DNA from: Blastomonas natatoria
Lineage (GTDB): Bacteria; Pseudomonadota; Alphaproteobacteria; Sphingomonadales; Sphingomonadaceae
Assembly: GCF_003201955.1 (NCBI RefSeq)
Contig: NZ_QJJM01000004.1
Coordinates: 62,001 to 126,000, forward strand
DNA: 64,000 nt
Direction of reading: 5' to 3'
In this document: one piece after another, positions 34,364 through 43,452 of the stretch
Layout: each line of letters starts with the position of its first letter
How positions within the stretch are numbered: the stretch's first letter is position 1
The notes under the pieces: model-generated
The model's input: only the letters and a program-made list of their open reading frames with translations
Told to the model about the DNA's origin: nothing
The model's database searches: none
Translations under genes and position numbers: made by a program

Positions 34364-35272
34364 ATGAGCGGTGATGCCAAGCGCCTGAATGGCCTGCCCG
34401 AAGCGGTAGGCGCCTATACGATCTGGGGCTTCATGCCGCTGTTCTTCAAGCAGCTGCAGGGCATTTCCCCGGTCGAAATCGTCGCGCACCGGGTGATGTG
34501 GTCGGTGCTGCTGGTGCTGGCGATCCTCTGGGCACGCAAGTCGCTGCACGAATTCCGCACCGCGATCGCCGATCCGCGCACCCGGCGGTTCATGATCGCC
34601 AGCACCACGCTGATCGCAGCCAACTGGCTGATCTATATCTGGGCGATCACCAACCAGCACATCCTCGCGGGAAGCCTGGGCTATTACATCAATCCGCTGA
34701 TCAACGTGGCGCTTGGCGTCCTGTTCTTCGGCGAGCGCATGAACCGCACGCAGATGATCGCGATCACGCTGGCGGCAGCGGGCGTGCTGGTGCTGGCAAG
34801 CGAGTCGCTGGCGTCGATCTGGATCAGCCTGTCGCTGGCTGGCTCGTTCGGCCTGTATGGCATGGTCCGCAAGATGGCGCCGGTCGGTTCCCTGCCCGGC
34901 CTGGCCTGCGAAACGGTGCTGCTGCTGCCCTTCGCGATCGGCTATGCGCTCTGGGCGCACCTGTACGACCCGACGCCGGGCTTCGGCTATTCCACCTATA
35001 CCGATGCGTTCCTGATCGCCGGCGGCGCGATCACCACCGCGCCCTTGCTGCTGTTCGCCAGCGCGGCGCGCAAGATGCCGCTTTCGACGCTCGGCTTCGT
35101 CCAGTTCATCGGCCCGACCATCCAGTTCATGCTCGGCGTCTTCGTCTATGACGAGCCGTTCACCCGCGCGCACGCGATCTGCTTTTCGCTGATCTGGAGC
35201 GCGGTGGTGGTCTTCTGTCTGGATGGCGTGCGCCGCTCGAGGGCCGCACGGCTGGCGCAACAGGCGGCGTGA
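34364..35272 (+). CDS. rarD: RarD-type EamA transporter
   Basis: A 302-residue ten-helix transporter of the RarD branch of the DMT superfamily. VGAYTIWGFMPLFFKQLQG at the start, EIVAHRVMWS and NWLIYIWAITNQHILAGSLGYYINPL are characteristic of RarD. The substrate of RarD is not established. It follows the small membrane protein gene and converges with the DsbA-family gene. Confidence 0.92.
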   Translation: MSGDAKRLNGLPEAVGAYTIWGFMPLFFKQLQGISPVEIVAHRVMWSVLLVLAILWARKSLHEFRTAIADPRTRRFMIASTTLIAANWLIYIWAITNQHILAGSLGYYINPLINVALGVLFFGERMNRTQMIAITLAAAGVLVLASESLASIWISLSLAGSFGLYGMVRKMAPVGSLPGLACETVLLLPFAIGYALWAHLYDPTPGFGYSTYTDAFLIAGGAITTAPLLLFASAARKMPLSTLGFVQFIGPTIQFMLGVFVYDEPFTRAHAICFSLIWSAVVVFCLDGVRRSRAARLAQQAA

Positions 35273-35293
35273 TGCCGCCTGGGCTGCTGGCGG

Positions 35294-35959
35294 TCAGGCC
35301 AGCGCCTTGTCGCGCACCTTGCGGATCACGTTGACGAAGGTTTCTGCTTCCTGCGCGCCGGGGACCAGATACTTGCCGTCGAAGATGATCGCGGGAACGC
35401 CACTGATGCCCTGTTCGATCCAGTGGTCGAGATGCGCGCGGACTTCAGCCTCGTTGTCGGGATCGTTGAGCACCGCGCGGCCTTCATCGGCATCGAGCCC
35501 GGTATCGGCGACGACCTGCAGCAGCACCTCCTCGTCGCTGACGTCGAGATTGCGCTGGAAATAGGCTGCGAACAGCGCCAGCTTCAGCCGCGTCTGTGCC
35601 GCGCTGCCATAGATGTCCCCCGCCCAGGTGAGCAGCTGGTGCGCCTTGAACGTGTTGTAGATACGCATGTCCGGGCCGTACTGGAACGCGAAACCCAGCC
35701 GGTCGCCGAGCTCGGTCAGCCGCTGGCGGTTGCCTGCGCTCTGCTGCGGCGTCGCGCCGTATTTGCGCGCGACATGCTCGGAAATCGCCTCGCCTTCGGG
35801 CACCATCTTCGGGTTGAGCTCGAACGGATGCCAGGTGATGTCTGCCTCGACATCGTCGCCCACCATCTCGAGCGCCTTTTCGAGCTGCTTGTAGCCGATG
35901 ATGCACCACGGGCAGACCACGTCGGAGACGATATCGATCTTGAGCTTGTGGGAAGTCAT
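35294..35959 (-). CDS. DsbA family oxidoreductase (FrnE-like)
   Basis: A 221-residue thioredoxin-fold protein with the active-site CPWC (Cys16, Cys19) and cis-Pro in GISGVPAIIF. The helical insertion and lack of a signal peptide put it in the cytosolic FrnE/2-hydroxychromene-2-carboxylate isomerase-like subgroup. The ATG at 35959 has GGAGACC upstream. It probably reduces or isomerises disulfides or uses glutathione; the substrate is unknown. Confidence 0.9.
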   Translation of the reverse strand: MTSHKLKIDIVSDVVCPWCIIGYKQLEKALEMVGDDVEADITWHPFELNPKMVPEGEAISEHVARKYGATPQQSAGNRQRLTELGDRLGFAFQYGPDMRIYNTFKAHQLLTWAGDIYGSAAQTRLKLALFAAYFQRNLDVSDEEVLLQVVADTGLDADEGRAVLNDPDNEAEVRAHLDHWIEQGISGVPAIIFDGKYLVPGAQEAETFVNVIRKVRDKALA

Positions 35960-36041
35960 CAGCGGTCTCCGAGTAATGCAGCCTGGCCCGACGGCGCGAA
36001 GTCTATCGCAATCCGCCGGGCCTGTCAGCAACAGTTGACAC

Positions 36042-36911
36042 TCAGCGTGTCGGCACCGGGGTTTCGCCCGAATAGTCGTAGAAACCGCGCTTGGTCTTGC
36101 GGCCCAGCCAGCCGGCCTCGACATATTTGACCAGCAGCGGCGCCGGACGGAATTTGGGGTCGCCGGTGGTGCTGTGCAGCACCTGGGTGATGCTGAGGCA
36201 GGTGTCGAGCCCGATGAAATCGGCCAGCGTCAGCGGCCCCATCGGGTGGTTGAGCCCGAGCTGCACCGCCGCGTCGATGTCCGGAATCGTCGCCACGCCC
36301 TCGCCCAGCGCGAAGCAGGCCTCGTTGAGCATCGGCAGCAGGATGCGGTTGACGATGAAGCCCGGCGCGTCATTGGCCTGGACCACGCGCTTGCCGATCC
36401 GCTCCGCATAGCCGCGCACCGCATCGACCGTCGCGTCGGAGGTGGCAAGGCCGCGGATAAGCTCGATCAGCCCCATCACCGGCACGGGGTTGAAGAAATG
36501 CACGCCGACGAAGCGTGACGCATCGGGGCTGGCGGCGGCCATGCGCGTGATCGGGATCGAGGAGGTGTTGCTCGCAAGGATCGCGTCTGCGCCAAGCACC
36601 TTTCCGACAGCCTCGAAGATCGCACGCTTGATGTCCTCGCGCTCGGTCGCCGCCTCGATGATGAGGCCCGCTTCGGCCATCGGGGCATAATCGCCCACCG
36701 GCTGGATGCGGCCCAGCACCGCTTCGGCCTCGCTCGCCTCCATCTTGCCCTTGTCGACCGCGCGCGCCAGCTGCTTGCCGATCCCCGCCTTGCCCTTTTC
36801 CGCCAGCTCGACCGAGACGTCGGAGAGGAACACGTGGATGCCGGCCTGCGCGCTGACCTGCGCGATGCCTGCGCCCATCTGGCCTGCGCCGATGACTGCC
36901 ATTTTATCCAT
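36042..36911 (-). CDS. 3-hydroxybutyryl-CoA dehydrogenase
   Basis: A 289-residue 3-hydroxyacyl-CoA dehydrogenase. The NAD-binding GxGxxG is [13 protein letters not shown]; the catalytic His lies in [11 protein letters not shown] with SNTSSIPIT before it and [19 protein letters not shown] after it. The single-domain length and sequence match 3-hydroxybutyryl-CoA dehydrogenases (Hbd/PaaH-like) used in butanoate, PHB or phenylacetate metabolism. The ATG at 36911 has AGAGG upstream. It is divergent from the DUF1176 gene; no other beta-oxidation gene adjoins. Confidence 0.94.
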   Translation of the reverse strand: MDKMAVIGAGQMGAGIAQVSAQAGIHVFLSDVSVELAEKGKAGIGKQLARAVDKGKMEASEAEAVLGRIQPVGDYAPMAEAGLIIEAATEREDIKRAIFEAVGKVLGADAILASNTSSIPITRMAAASPDASRFVGVHFFNPVPVMGLIELIRGLATSDATVDAVRGYAERIGKRVVQANDAPGFIVNRILLPMLNEACFALGEGVATIPDIDAAVQLGLNHPMGPLTLADFIGLDTCLSITQVLHSTTGDPKFRPAPLLVKYVEAGWLGRKTKRGFYDYSGETPVPTR

Positions 36912-36998
36912 GATGCACCTCTTTCTGCTGCTGCCGGAATCGGATAGGGCCGGCGCATAACCCAAGACCCCGAGTCTGGCTAGGAGCGAAAATCCACG

Positions 36999-38042
36999 AT
37001 GTTCAGCCCGTTTCTGCTGCTCGCTGCCGCCGCCGCATCCCCGACAGGCCCGGTTCCGGGCGAGGTCAGGATCTTCAAGGACTGGTATGTCGCCTGCGAC
37101 AATATCTGGTCGTGCGAGGCGGGAACGCTGTCGGATGACAGCAGCGAGCTGTTCACCGCGCAGGTCGTGCGCATCCGCCGCGAGGGAGGGCCCGATGCGC
37201 GCTTCCGCATCGTGCTGCGCCCGCAGGAAGAGCAGGCCAAGGGCGCAGCCACGCTGGTGATCGATGGCGCGGCGCCGCTCACCGGCGAGCCGGACAGCGA
37301 GGGCGATACCTGGCTCGACGAGACACGATCGATGGCCACCGCGCGCGCGCTCGCCAATGGCAAGTCGGCCAGCGTGAAGCTTTCGGATGAAAGTGCGATC
37401 CCGATCTCGCTCGCCGGATCATCGGCGGCCTTGCGCTATATCGATGCCATCCAGCAGCGCGCGGGAACCTCGGGCGCGATCGTCGCCACTGGTCCGAAGC
37501 CCGATACTGCCCTGCCCCCCGCTGCGCCCGAGCTGATCGCCCGCGCCGCCACCAAGCTGATCGCGCTGCCCGATCTCAAGCGCTATCCGGAGGTCATCGC
37601 CGAGACGGGATGCGAATATCGCATGGAAGGTGCCGAGGACACGGTCGAGCCACTGGGACAGCGCGGCGGCAGGGACATGGCGCTGGTGCTGATCGCATGC
37701 GATTCGGGGGCGTATAATTTCGGATCTGCGGTGATGATCGCCGAGCGTCCGATGGAGGACCCCAATGCCGACTGGACCTTCACCAGGGCAAGGTTCGACA
37801 GCGAGACCGGCTGGGGCGAGAATGCGGACGTTGCCCAGGTGGTCAATGCCAGCTTCGAACCGGCCACCGGCCGCCTGGCCGAGTTCGCCAAGGGGCGCGG
37901 CCTCGGCGATTGCGGCACCGCCAGTCAATATGTCTGGGATGGCGAGCAGTTCCGCCTGGCCGAGCGCCATGTGATGGACGACTGCCGCGGCGCGTGGGAC
38001 TGGCCGCGCGTCTGGGTGACGGACGTATCGGTCGTCAGGTGA
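36999..38042 (+). CDS. DUF1176 family periplasmic protein
   Basis: A 347-residue protein with a short signal peptide ([15 protein letters not shown]) and DUF1176 organisation: [19 protein letters not shown] near the N-terminus and paired cysteines later ([40 protein letters not shown]). The many cysteines suggest disulfides in the periplasm. Function is not known for the family. TAGGAG lies upstream of the ATG. It converges on the GNAT gene with three bases between the stops. Confidence 0.88.
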   Translation: MFSPFLLLAAAAASPTGPVPGEVRIFKDWYVACDNIWSCEAGTLSDDSSELFTAQVVRIRREGGPDARFRIVLRPQEEQAKGAATLVIDGAAPLTGEPDSEGDTWLDETRSMATARALANGKSASVKLSDESAIPISLAGSSAALRYIDAIQQRAGTSGAIVATGPKPDTALPPAAPELIARAATKLIALPDLKRYPEVIAETGCEYRMEGAEDTVEPLGQRGGRDMALVLIACDSGAYNFGSAVMIAERPMEDPNADWTFTRARFDSETGWGENADVAQVVNASFEPATGRLAEFAKGRGLGDCGTASQYVWDGEQFRLAERHVMDDCRGAWDWPRVWVTDVSVVR

Positions 38043-38045
38043 TGG

Positions 38046-38513
38046 TCATAGCGCCCGCGTCATGCACAGGCTGAACGGGTCTTCGGTGTAATCGCCAAAG
38101 GGCGGACATTCGCTGAAACCGTGCTTGCGATAGAGCGCATGCGCCGCGTGAAAGGGCTCGGGCTTGCCGGTTTCCAGGCTCAGCCGCGCATAGCCCCGCG
38201 CCCGCGCCTCGGCCATCAGGTGCAGCAGCATCGCCTCGCCAAGGCCGCGTCGCAGGAATTTCGGATCGGTGCGCATCGACTTCAGTTCGCCATGGCTTGC
38301 GTCGATCTGCTTGAGCGCGCCGCACGCGGCGAGCTGGCCGTCGACGCGCAACGCGTAGAAGCTGACATCGGGCGCGCGCAGCCGCTCGACGGGAAAGGCA
38401 TGGACCGAGCATATCGGCGAGTGCCGGACCATCTGATCGAGGTGATAGCGCAGCAACGCGACAATATCCGCACCGGTCAAATCGTCTTCGGCAATCGTGA
38501 TCTGCGCTTGCAT
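38046..38513 (-). CDS. GNAT family N-acetyltransferase
   Basis: A 155-residue GNAT acetyltransferase. Motif A, the acetyl-CoA pyrophosphate-binding loop, is KSMRTDPKFLRRGLGEAML, and the C-terminal AAHALYRKHGFSECPPFGDY is motif B. The type resembles the YsnE/PA4026-like group, acceptor unknown. GGGGGAAG precedes the ATG at 38513. It is divergent from the isoaspartyl peptidase gene. Confidence 0.9.
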   Translation of the reverse strand: MQAQITIAEDDLTGADIVALLRYHLDQMVRHSPICSVHAFPVERLRAPDVSFYALRVDGQLAACGALKQIDASHGELKSMRTDPKFLRRGLGEAMLLHLMAEARARGYARLSLETGKPEPFHAAHALYRKHGFSECPPFGDYTEDPFSLCMTRAL

Positions 38514-38654
38514 CGTCTTCCCCCGGATGGAACCTTTGCCCCTGCCCGGACATTGCGACGGTAGGGCGGATCAATCCACACAAAGTTTGCGTGGAAGGGC
38601 AAAGCCGCCTAATCGCGGCCCCCTGTTTCCCCGCCTCACCCGGAGCCTGCCCCC

Positions 38655-39704
38655 ATGTCCGATGTTTTGTCCGAAACCACCGCCGATCATGGCTGGTCGC
38701 TGGTCATTCATGGCGGATCGGGCCAATTCGAACGCGGCCGTCTGAGCGCAGAAGCCGATGCGGGCGCGCGCGCCGGGCTCGATCGGGCGCTGGCGGCGGG
38801 ATCGGAGATCCTGGCGCAGGGCGGCAGCGCACTGGACGCGGTCGAGGCGGCGATCGTCGTGCTGGAGGACGATCCGCATTTCAACGCCGGGCACGGATCG
38901 GTCTATACCTATGAGGGCAAGATCGAGCTCGATGCGGCGGTGATGAACGGGGCGAACCGCACCGCCGGCGCCATCGCCCGCGCGCACCATACGAAAAACC
39001 CGATCCTGCTTGCGCGCAAGGTGATGGAAGACAGCCCGCATGTGCTGCTCTCCGGCGAAGGGGCGGACCGCTTCTCGGCGGAAATGGGCCTTACCCAAGT
39101 CGACAACGCCTATTTCGGCACGCCCGAGCGCCTGCGCCAGCTAGAGGAATTGAAGGCCAACAGCACGGGCTGGTTCGATGTCGACATGAAATACGGCACG
39201 GTCGGCGCCGTCGCGCGCGACATCAACGGCCATGTCGCCGCAGGTACCTCGACCGGGGGGCTGACCGGCAAGCGCTATGGCCGCATCGGCGATTCGCCGC
39301 TGATCGGCGCAGGCACCTATGCCGATGACCGGTCGTGCGCGATCTCCGCCACCGGCGCGGGCGAATTCTTCATTCGCGTCGGCGTGGCGCACGAAATCTG
39401 CACGCGCATCCGCCTGAAGGCCGAGGCACGCGCCGAGTTTCTGGCGCAGGAGGCCGAGCGCAGCGGCGCACCGCTCGATGAACCAGCGCGCGGCAGGCTG
39501 CTCGCCACCGCGCTGTCATCCGAAGAGGTGCAGGAGATCGTCGATGCGGTGATGGCCGAGATGGTCGATCTGGGCGGCACCGGCGGGGTCATCTACCTCA
39601 CTCCCTGGGGCCATCAGGGCTATGCTTTCCGCACGCCCGGCATGTATCGTGGCATGGCAACAAGTGCCGGGGCGAGCAGCGTAGCCGTCTACGGCGACGA
39701 ATAA
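38655..39704 (+). CDS. iaaA: Isoaspartyl peptidase / L-asparaginase (plant type, Ntn-hydrolase)
   Basis: A 349-residue Ntn-hydrolase precursor that cuts itself before Thr182 (in MKYGTVGAVARD) to give alpha and beta subunits, then hydrolyses isoaspartyl dipeptides and asparagine. LVIHGGSGQFE, FNAGHGSVYTYEG, GTSTGGLTGKRYGRIGDSP and SATGAGEFFIR are family signatures; the Gly-rich HGGSG is the oxyanion-side loop. No signal peptide, so cytosolic. A TPP enzyme gene follows 26 bases downstream and is probably in the same transcript. Confidence 0.94.
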   Translation: MSDVLSETTADHGWSLVIHGGSGQFERGRLSAEADAGARAGLDRALAAGSEILAQGGSALDAVEAAIVVLEDDPHFNAGHGSVYTYEGKIELDAAVMNGANRTAGAIARAHHTKNPILLARKVMEDSPHVLLSGEGADRFSAEMGLTQVDNAYFGTPERLRQLEELKANSTGWFDVDMKYGTVGAVARDINGHVAAGTSTGGLTGKRYGRIGDSPLIGAGTYADDRSCAISATGAGEFFIRVGVAHEICTRIRLKAEARAEFLAQEAERSGAPLDEPARGRLLATALSSEEVQEIVDAVMAEMVDLGGTGGVIYLTPWGHQGYAFRTPGMYRGMATSAGASSVAVYGDE

Positions 39705-39730
39705 GCAACGATAACAGGCGAGGACGTTTG

Positions 39731-41389
39731 ATGACTGGCATTTCCCCCCGCACCGGCGGGCGCATTCTTGTCGATCAGCTGGTGGCGCAGGGCTGTGACC
39801 GCATCTTCACCGTGCCGGGCGAGAGCTTCCTTGCGGTGCTTGATGCTCTGCACGATGTGCCCGAAATCGACACCGTGGTCTGCCGTCAGGAGGGCGGCGT
39901 CACCTTCATGGCCTGTGCCGATGGCGCGATGACCGGACGGCCGGGCGTCGCCTTCGTCACGCGCGGGCCGGGGGCTACCAATGCCAGCATCGGAGTGCAT
40001 GTCGCCATGCAGGACAGCAAGCCGATGGTGCTGTTCATCGGCGATGTCGACCGGGGGATGAGGGACCGCGAAGGCTTTCAGGAGGTCGATTTCCAGGCGA
40101 TGTTCGCGCCCTTGTGCAAATGGGCGGCGCGGATCGACGATGCGGCGCGCATACCCGAATATGTCGCGCGCGCCTTTTCGGTGGCGATCTCCGGACGGCC
40201 CGGCCCGGTGGTGCTGGCGCTGCCCGAGGATATGCTGAAAGATGTGGCGCAAGTCGCCGACCGCCCGCGTGTCACCCGCCCGGCGCAACCGGTCTGCCCC
40301 AATGGCTTTGCCGTGCTGATGGAGATGCTAGGCCAGGCGAAAGCCCCCATTGCGATCGTCGGCGGGGCGGACTGGTCCCCGTCGGCGCGCGCGAATTTCC
40401 GGATCTTTGCCGAGCGCATCGGCCTGCCGGTGGCCTGCGCCTTCCGCCAGCAGGACGCATTTGACAACGCCTCGCCGGTATGGGCGGGCAATCTGGGCTA
40501 TGGCCCCAATCCCAGGCTGGTCGCGCGGGTCAAGGCGGCGGACCTGATCCTCGCGGTCGGCGCGCGGCTGGGCGAGGCGACCACCGATGGCTATACGCTG
40601 ATCACGACCGAGCATCCCGGCCAGACGCTGGTGCATGTCCATCCCGACCCCAATGAGCTGGGCCGGGTCTATCGCACCGACCTGCCGCTCTGCGCCGACA
40701 TGGACGAGTTTGCCGAAGCTGCCGCCCTATGGGATGAGGACGACGTGCATTTCGCTAGCGGCGCCGAGGCGCATGCCGAATGGCTCGCCTGGTCCGACCC
40801 GCAGCCGACCGGCGCTACGCTCGATCTCGGCCAGTGCGTCAAGGCGATGCGCGAGGCGATGCCTGCCGATACCGTCATCTGCAACGGTGCGGGCAATTTT
40901 TCGGGCTGGTGGCACCGCTACTGGCCTTATGGCGAAAAGCCGAGCCAGCTTGCGCCCACCGCCGGCGCAATGGGCTATGGCGTGCCCGCCGCCGTCGCCG
41001 CCGCGCTGCGCCTCAAGCACCGCAAGGTGGTAGCGCTGGCGGGAGATGGCGATTTCCTGATGAACGGGCAGGAACTGGCGACCGCGGTGCAATATGGTGC
41101 GGACCTGCTGGTGCTGGTGATCGACAATGGTGCGTACGGCACCATCCGCATGCACCAGGAGCGCGAATATCCGGCGCGGCTCTCTGCCACCACATTGCAC
41201 AATCCCGATTTCGCGATGCTCGCGCGTGCCTATGGCGGCTGGGCGGCGACGGTCGAGCGGACGGAGGAATTCGCCCCCGCGCTCGCCGAGGCGCTGGCGC
41301 AGCCGGGGCTGAAGCTACTGCATCTGAAGACCGATATCGAGAATATCGCCGCGAGCGGGGCGACGGTGACGGGATTGCGGGAGCGCTGA
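39731..41389 (+). CDS. Thiamine pyrophosphate-dependent enzyme, acetolactate synthase-like
   Basis: A 552-residue TPP enzyme with the three-domain layout of acetolactate synthase large subunit, glyoxylate carboligase and related decarboxylases. The catalytic Glu is in CRQEGGVTFMACADG; TPP/Mg binding is GDGDFLMNGQEL followed about 26 residues on by the Asn in IDNGAYGTI. No ilvN small subunit is next to it, so a catabolic or 2-keto acid decarboxylase role is as likely as branched-chain synthesis. GAGGA lies upstream of the ATG at 39731; a TTG one codon earlier is less likely. Confidence 0.9.
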   Translation: MTGISPRTGGRILVDQLVAQGCDRIFTVPGESFLAVLDALHDVPEIDTVVCRQEGGVTFMACADGAMTGRPGVAFVTRGPGATNASIGVHVAMQDSKPMVLFIGDVDRGMRDREGFQEVDFQAMFAPLCKWAARIDDAARIPEYVARAFSVAISGRPGPVVLALPEDMLKDVAQVADRPRVTRPAQPVCPNGFAVLMEMLGQAKAPIAIVGGADWSPSARANFRIFAERIGLPVACAFRQQDAFDNASPVWAGNLGYGPNPRLVARVKAADLILAVGARLGEATTDGYTLITTEHPGQTLVHVHPDPNELGRVYRTDLPLCADMDEFAEAAALWDEDDVHFASGAEAHAEWLAWSDPQPTGATLDLGQCVKAMREAMPADTVICNGAGNFSGWWHRYWPYGEKPSQLAPTAGAMGYGVPAAVAAALRLKHRKVVALAGDGDFLMNGQELATAVQYGADLLVLVIDNGAYGTIRMHQEREYPARLSATTLHNPDFAMLARAYGGWAATVERTEEFAPALAEALAQPGLKLLHLKTDIENIAASGATVTGLRER

Positions 41390-41502
41390 CCTCAACCGCT
41401 GCTGCCCCCTCTCCCAGCTCCGGCTAGGTTCGCTGCGCGCACCAAGCCTGCGCAACCCTCTTTCTCGGAGGGGAGAGGGCTAACACTGCGCGCCACTCAA
41501 AC

Positions 41503-41671
41503 CTTCTCCCTTGATGGGAGAAAGATACGCAGCCTTGCTAAGCGCAGCGAAGCTAGGCGGAGTTGGATGAGGGTGATGTGCGCGAACGGTGGCGCATCTT
41601 CACCCTCACCCCGCTTCGACTAGGGCCATGCGGCCCAAGTCTTCGCAGCCCTTTCCCATCAAGGGAGAGGG
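41503..41671. repeat. Long imperfect inverted repeat (REPIN-like intergenic element)
   Basis: Two arms of about 75-80 bases (41503-41585 and 41593-41671) pair imperfectly around a short loop near 41586-41592. The left arm contains ATACGCAGCCTTGC, AGCGCAGC, GCTAGGC and GAGTTGG; the right arm ends AAGGGAGAGGG. The same family is present at 59281-59446. A degraded related stretch precedes it (41404-41480, with CTCTCCCAGC and GGGGAGAGGG). The 370-base gap between the TPP enzyme and csbD holds only these repeats and the terminator. Confidence 0.75.
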
Positions 41672-41688
41672 ATTGACCACCCGGCACA

Positions 41689-41733
41689 CAAAAAAACCGG
41701 CGCTCCCTGTTAGCTCGGGAACGCCGGTTTTTT
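41689..41733. terminator. Bidirectional hairpin terminator
   Basis: AAAAAACCGGCG(C)TCCC pairs with GGGA(A)CGCCGGTTTTTT around a nine-base loop. T-runs on both strands make it work for the convergent TPP-enzyme and csbD-like transcripts; it is 27 bases from the csbD-like stop. Confidence 0.88.
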
Positions 41734-41759
41734 CAAATCAGCCAAAGTGGATCAGAAGA

Positions 41760-41942
41760 TCACACCTTGTCGCCGAACGCGCCTTTCACGTCGCCGCTCA
41801 GCTTCTGGGTCTTGCCCTTGAGCTGCTGCGCTTCGCCTTCGGCTTCGAGTTCGGGGTTGTTGGTGGCGGCACCGATGCCTTCCTTGACCTTGCCGGCCAG
41901 ATCGTTTGCGGTGCCTGCGGCCTTGTCCTTGAGTTCACCCAT
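41760..41942 (-). CDS. CsbD family stress protein
   Basis: A 60-residue CsbD-like hydrophilic protein: GELKDKAAGTANDLAGKVKE and GEAQQLKGKTQKLSGDVKG are the family repeats. It is rich in Ala, Gly, Lys and Glu with no cysteine. CsbD is a general-stress protein of unknown mechanism. AAGGAG lies upstream of the ATG at 41942. Confidence 0.92.
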   Translation of the reverse strand: MGELKDKAAGTANDLAGKVKEGIGAATNNPELEAEGEAQQLKGKTQKLSGDVKGAFGDKV

Positions 41943-42003
41943 GATAATGCTCCTTCTTGCGGCAAGTCGGGGAGGCCTGCCTTCGGAGCATTTACGCAAG
42001 GCC

Positions 42004-42420
42004 TTACTCGGCGTTCCCGGCGAGCCGGAGAATCTCCTTCCATTCGTCGCAAGTTACGCCAGCGACCGACAGGCGCGACTGGCGCAGGATGGCCATATCG
42101 GCCAGTTTCGGATTCGCCTTGATCGCCTTGAGCGAAACCGGCCGCTTCAATGGATCGACCGGCTGCACCTTCACCGCGACCCAGCGCCCGGTCTCGTCCC
42201 TGGGATCGGGAAACGCCGCCGCGCTCACCCGCATGATGCCGACGACCTCCAGCCCGGTGCGCGAATGGTAGAACAGCGCCAGATCGCCCTCGCGCATCGC
42301 TTTCAGGTTGTTCGAGGCCTGCGCGTTGCGCACCCCGTCCCATACCCCCTCGCCGTCGCGCACGAGGTCGTGCCAGCCATATTCCTCGGGTTCGGACTTC
42401 ATCAGCCAATATTGGGTCAT
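42004..42420 (-). CDS. EVE domain protein
   Basis: A 138-residue single EVE (PUA-like) domain. Diagnostic parts are YWLMKSEPEEYGWHDLV, WDGVRNAQASNNLKAM and GDLALFYHS. EVE domains bind modified bases in DNA or RNA; this stand-alone form (thymocyte nuclear protein 1-like) is widespread and its target is unknown. It is divergent from the 2OG dioxygenase gene. Confidence 0.94.
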   Translation of the reverse strand: MTQYWLMKSEPEEYGWHDLVRDGEGVWDGVRNAQASNNLKAMREGDLALFYHSRTGLEVVGIMRVSAAAFPDPRDETGRWVAVKVQPVDPLKRPVSLKAIKANPKLADMAILRQSRLSVAGVTCDEWKEILRLAGNAE

Positions 42421-42492
42421 GATTTTTCCCGTCTGAGCGCCTAAGTGAGCGCATCGCTCGAACTTCGAGACTCAGCTATTGCGGACGACCTC

Positions 42493-43431
42493 ATGATACA
42501 ACTGCCCATTCTCTCGCTCACCGACGAACCTGCCGCGCTCGCGCAGAAGCTCGGCGACAGTTTCTCCACCTATGGCTTTGCGATGATCAAGGATCATGGC
42601 CTCGATCCCGCTTTGGTGCGCCAGGGCTGGGACAAGACGGCCGAATTCTTCGCGCTGCCCACCGACGAGAAGCGCCGCTATTATGACGCTGAGGCCGGCG
42701 GCCAGCGCGGCTATACGCCGTTCGGCACCGAGATCGCCAAGGATGCCAAGGCGCACGATCTCAAGGAATTCTGGCATGTCGGGCGCGAGATCGACCCCGC
42801 AAGCCCGATCGCGCACACCATGCCCAGGAATGTCTGGCCCGAGCGCCCCGAGCATTTCCGCGAGACCTTCGAGCCGCTGTTCGCCGAGTTCGACCGGGTC
42901 GGCAATATCATCCTGTCGCGCATTGCGGTCTATCTGGGCCTGGATGCCGACTGGTTCGAACCGGCGGTGCACGAAGGCAATTCGATCCTGCGGCTGCTGC
43001 ATTATCCGCCGATGGATGCCTCGCAGGGCGAAGAAGGCGCGATCCGCGCGGGCGCGCACGAGGATATCAACCTCATCACGTTGCTGCTGGGGGCCGAAGA
43101 AGGCGGTCTCGAGATTCTCGCCAGGGACGGATCGTGGATCGACATGCGCCCGCCCGAAGGCGCGCTGGTCGTCAATGTCGGCGACATGCTGCAACGGCTG
43201 ACCAACCACGTCCTGCCCTCGACCACGCACCGCGTGCGCAACCCTGCGGGCGACCGCGCGCGCTACAGCCGCTATTCGATGCCCTTCTTCCTGCACCTGC
43301 GGTCGGATTTCCCGATCCGCACGCTCGAAGGCTGCATCAGCGCCGAGCGGCCCAACCGCTATCCCGATGCGATCCTGGCCGACGATTATCTGCACGAGCG
43401 GCTGGTCGAGATCGGTCTCGTGAAAGCCTGA
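42493..43431 (+). CDS. Isopenicillin N synthase-like Fe(II)/2-oxoglutarate dioxygenase
   Basis: A 312-residue non-haem iron oxygenase. The iron triad is His and Asp in AGAHEDINLITLL and His in TTHRVRNP; the 2-oxoglutarate-binding Arg-x-Ser is in RYSRYSMPFF. The N-terminal DIOX_N domain ends near SKDAKAHDLKEFWHVG. The ATG at 42493 gives the usual start MIQLPILSL; a GTG at 42445 would add 16 residues. Family members act on varied small molecules, such as gibberellin-like, thymine-like or ethylene-forming substrates; the substrate is unknown here. Confidence 0.9.
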   Translation: MIQLPILSLTDEPAALAQKLGDSFSTYGFAMIKDHGLDPALVRQGWDKTAEFFALPTDEKRRYYDAEAGGQRGYTPFGTEIAKDAKAHDLKEFWHVGREIDPASPIAHTMPRNVWPERPEHFRETFEPLFAEFDRVGNIILSRIAVYLGLDADWFEPAVHEGNSILRLLHYPPMDASQGEEGAIRAGAHEDINLITLLLGAEEGGLEILARDGSWIDMRPPEGALVVNVGDMLQRLTNHVLPSTTHRVRNPAGDRARYSRYSMPFFLHLRSDFPIRTLEGCISAERPNRYPDAILADDYLHERLVEIGLVKA

Positions 43432-43452
43432 GAGGCTCGATCGGCGGGGGCG

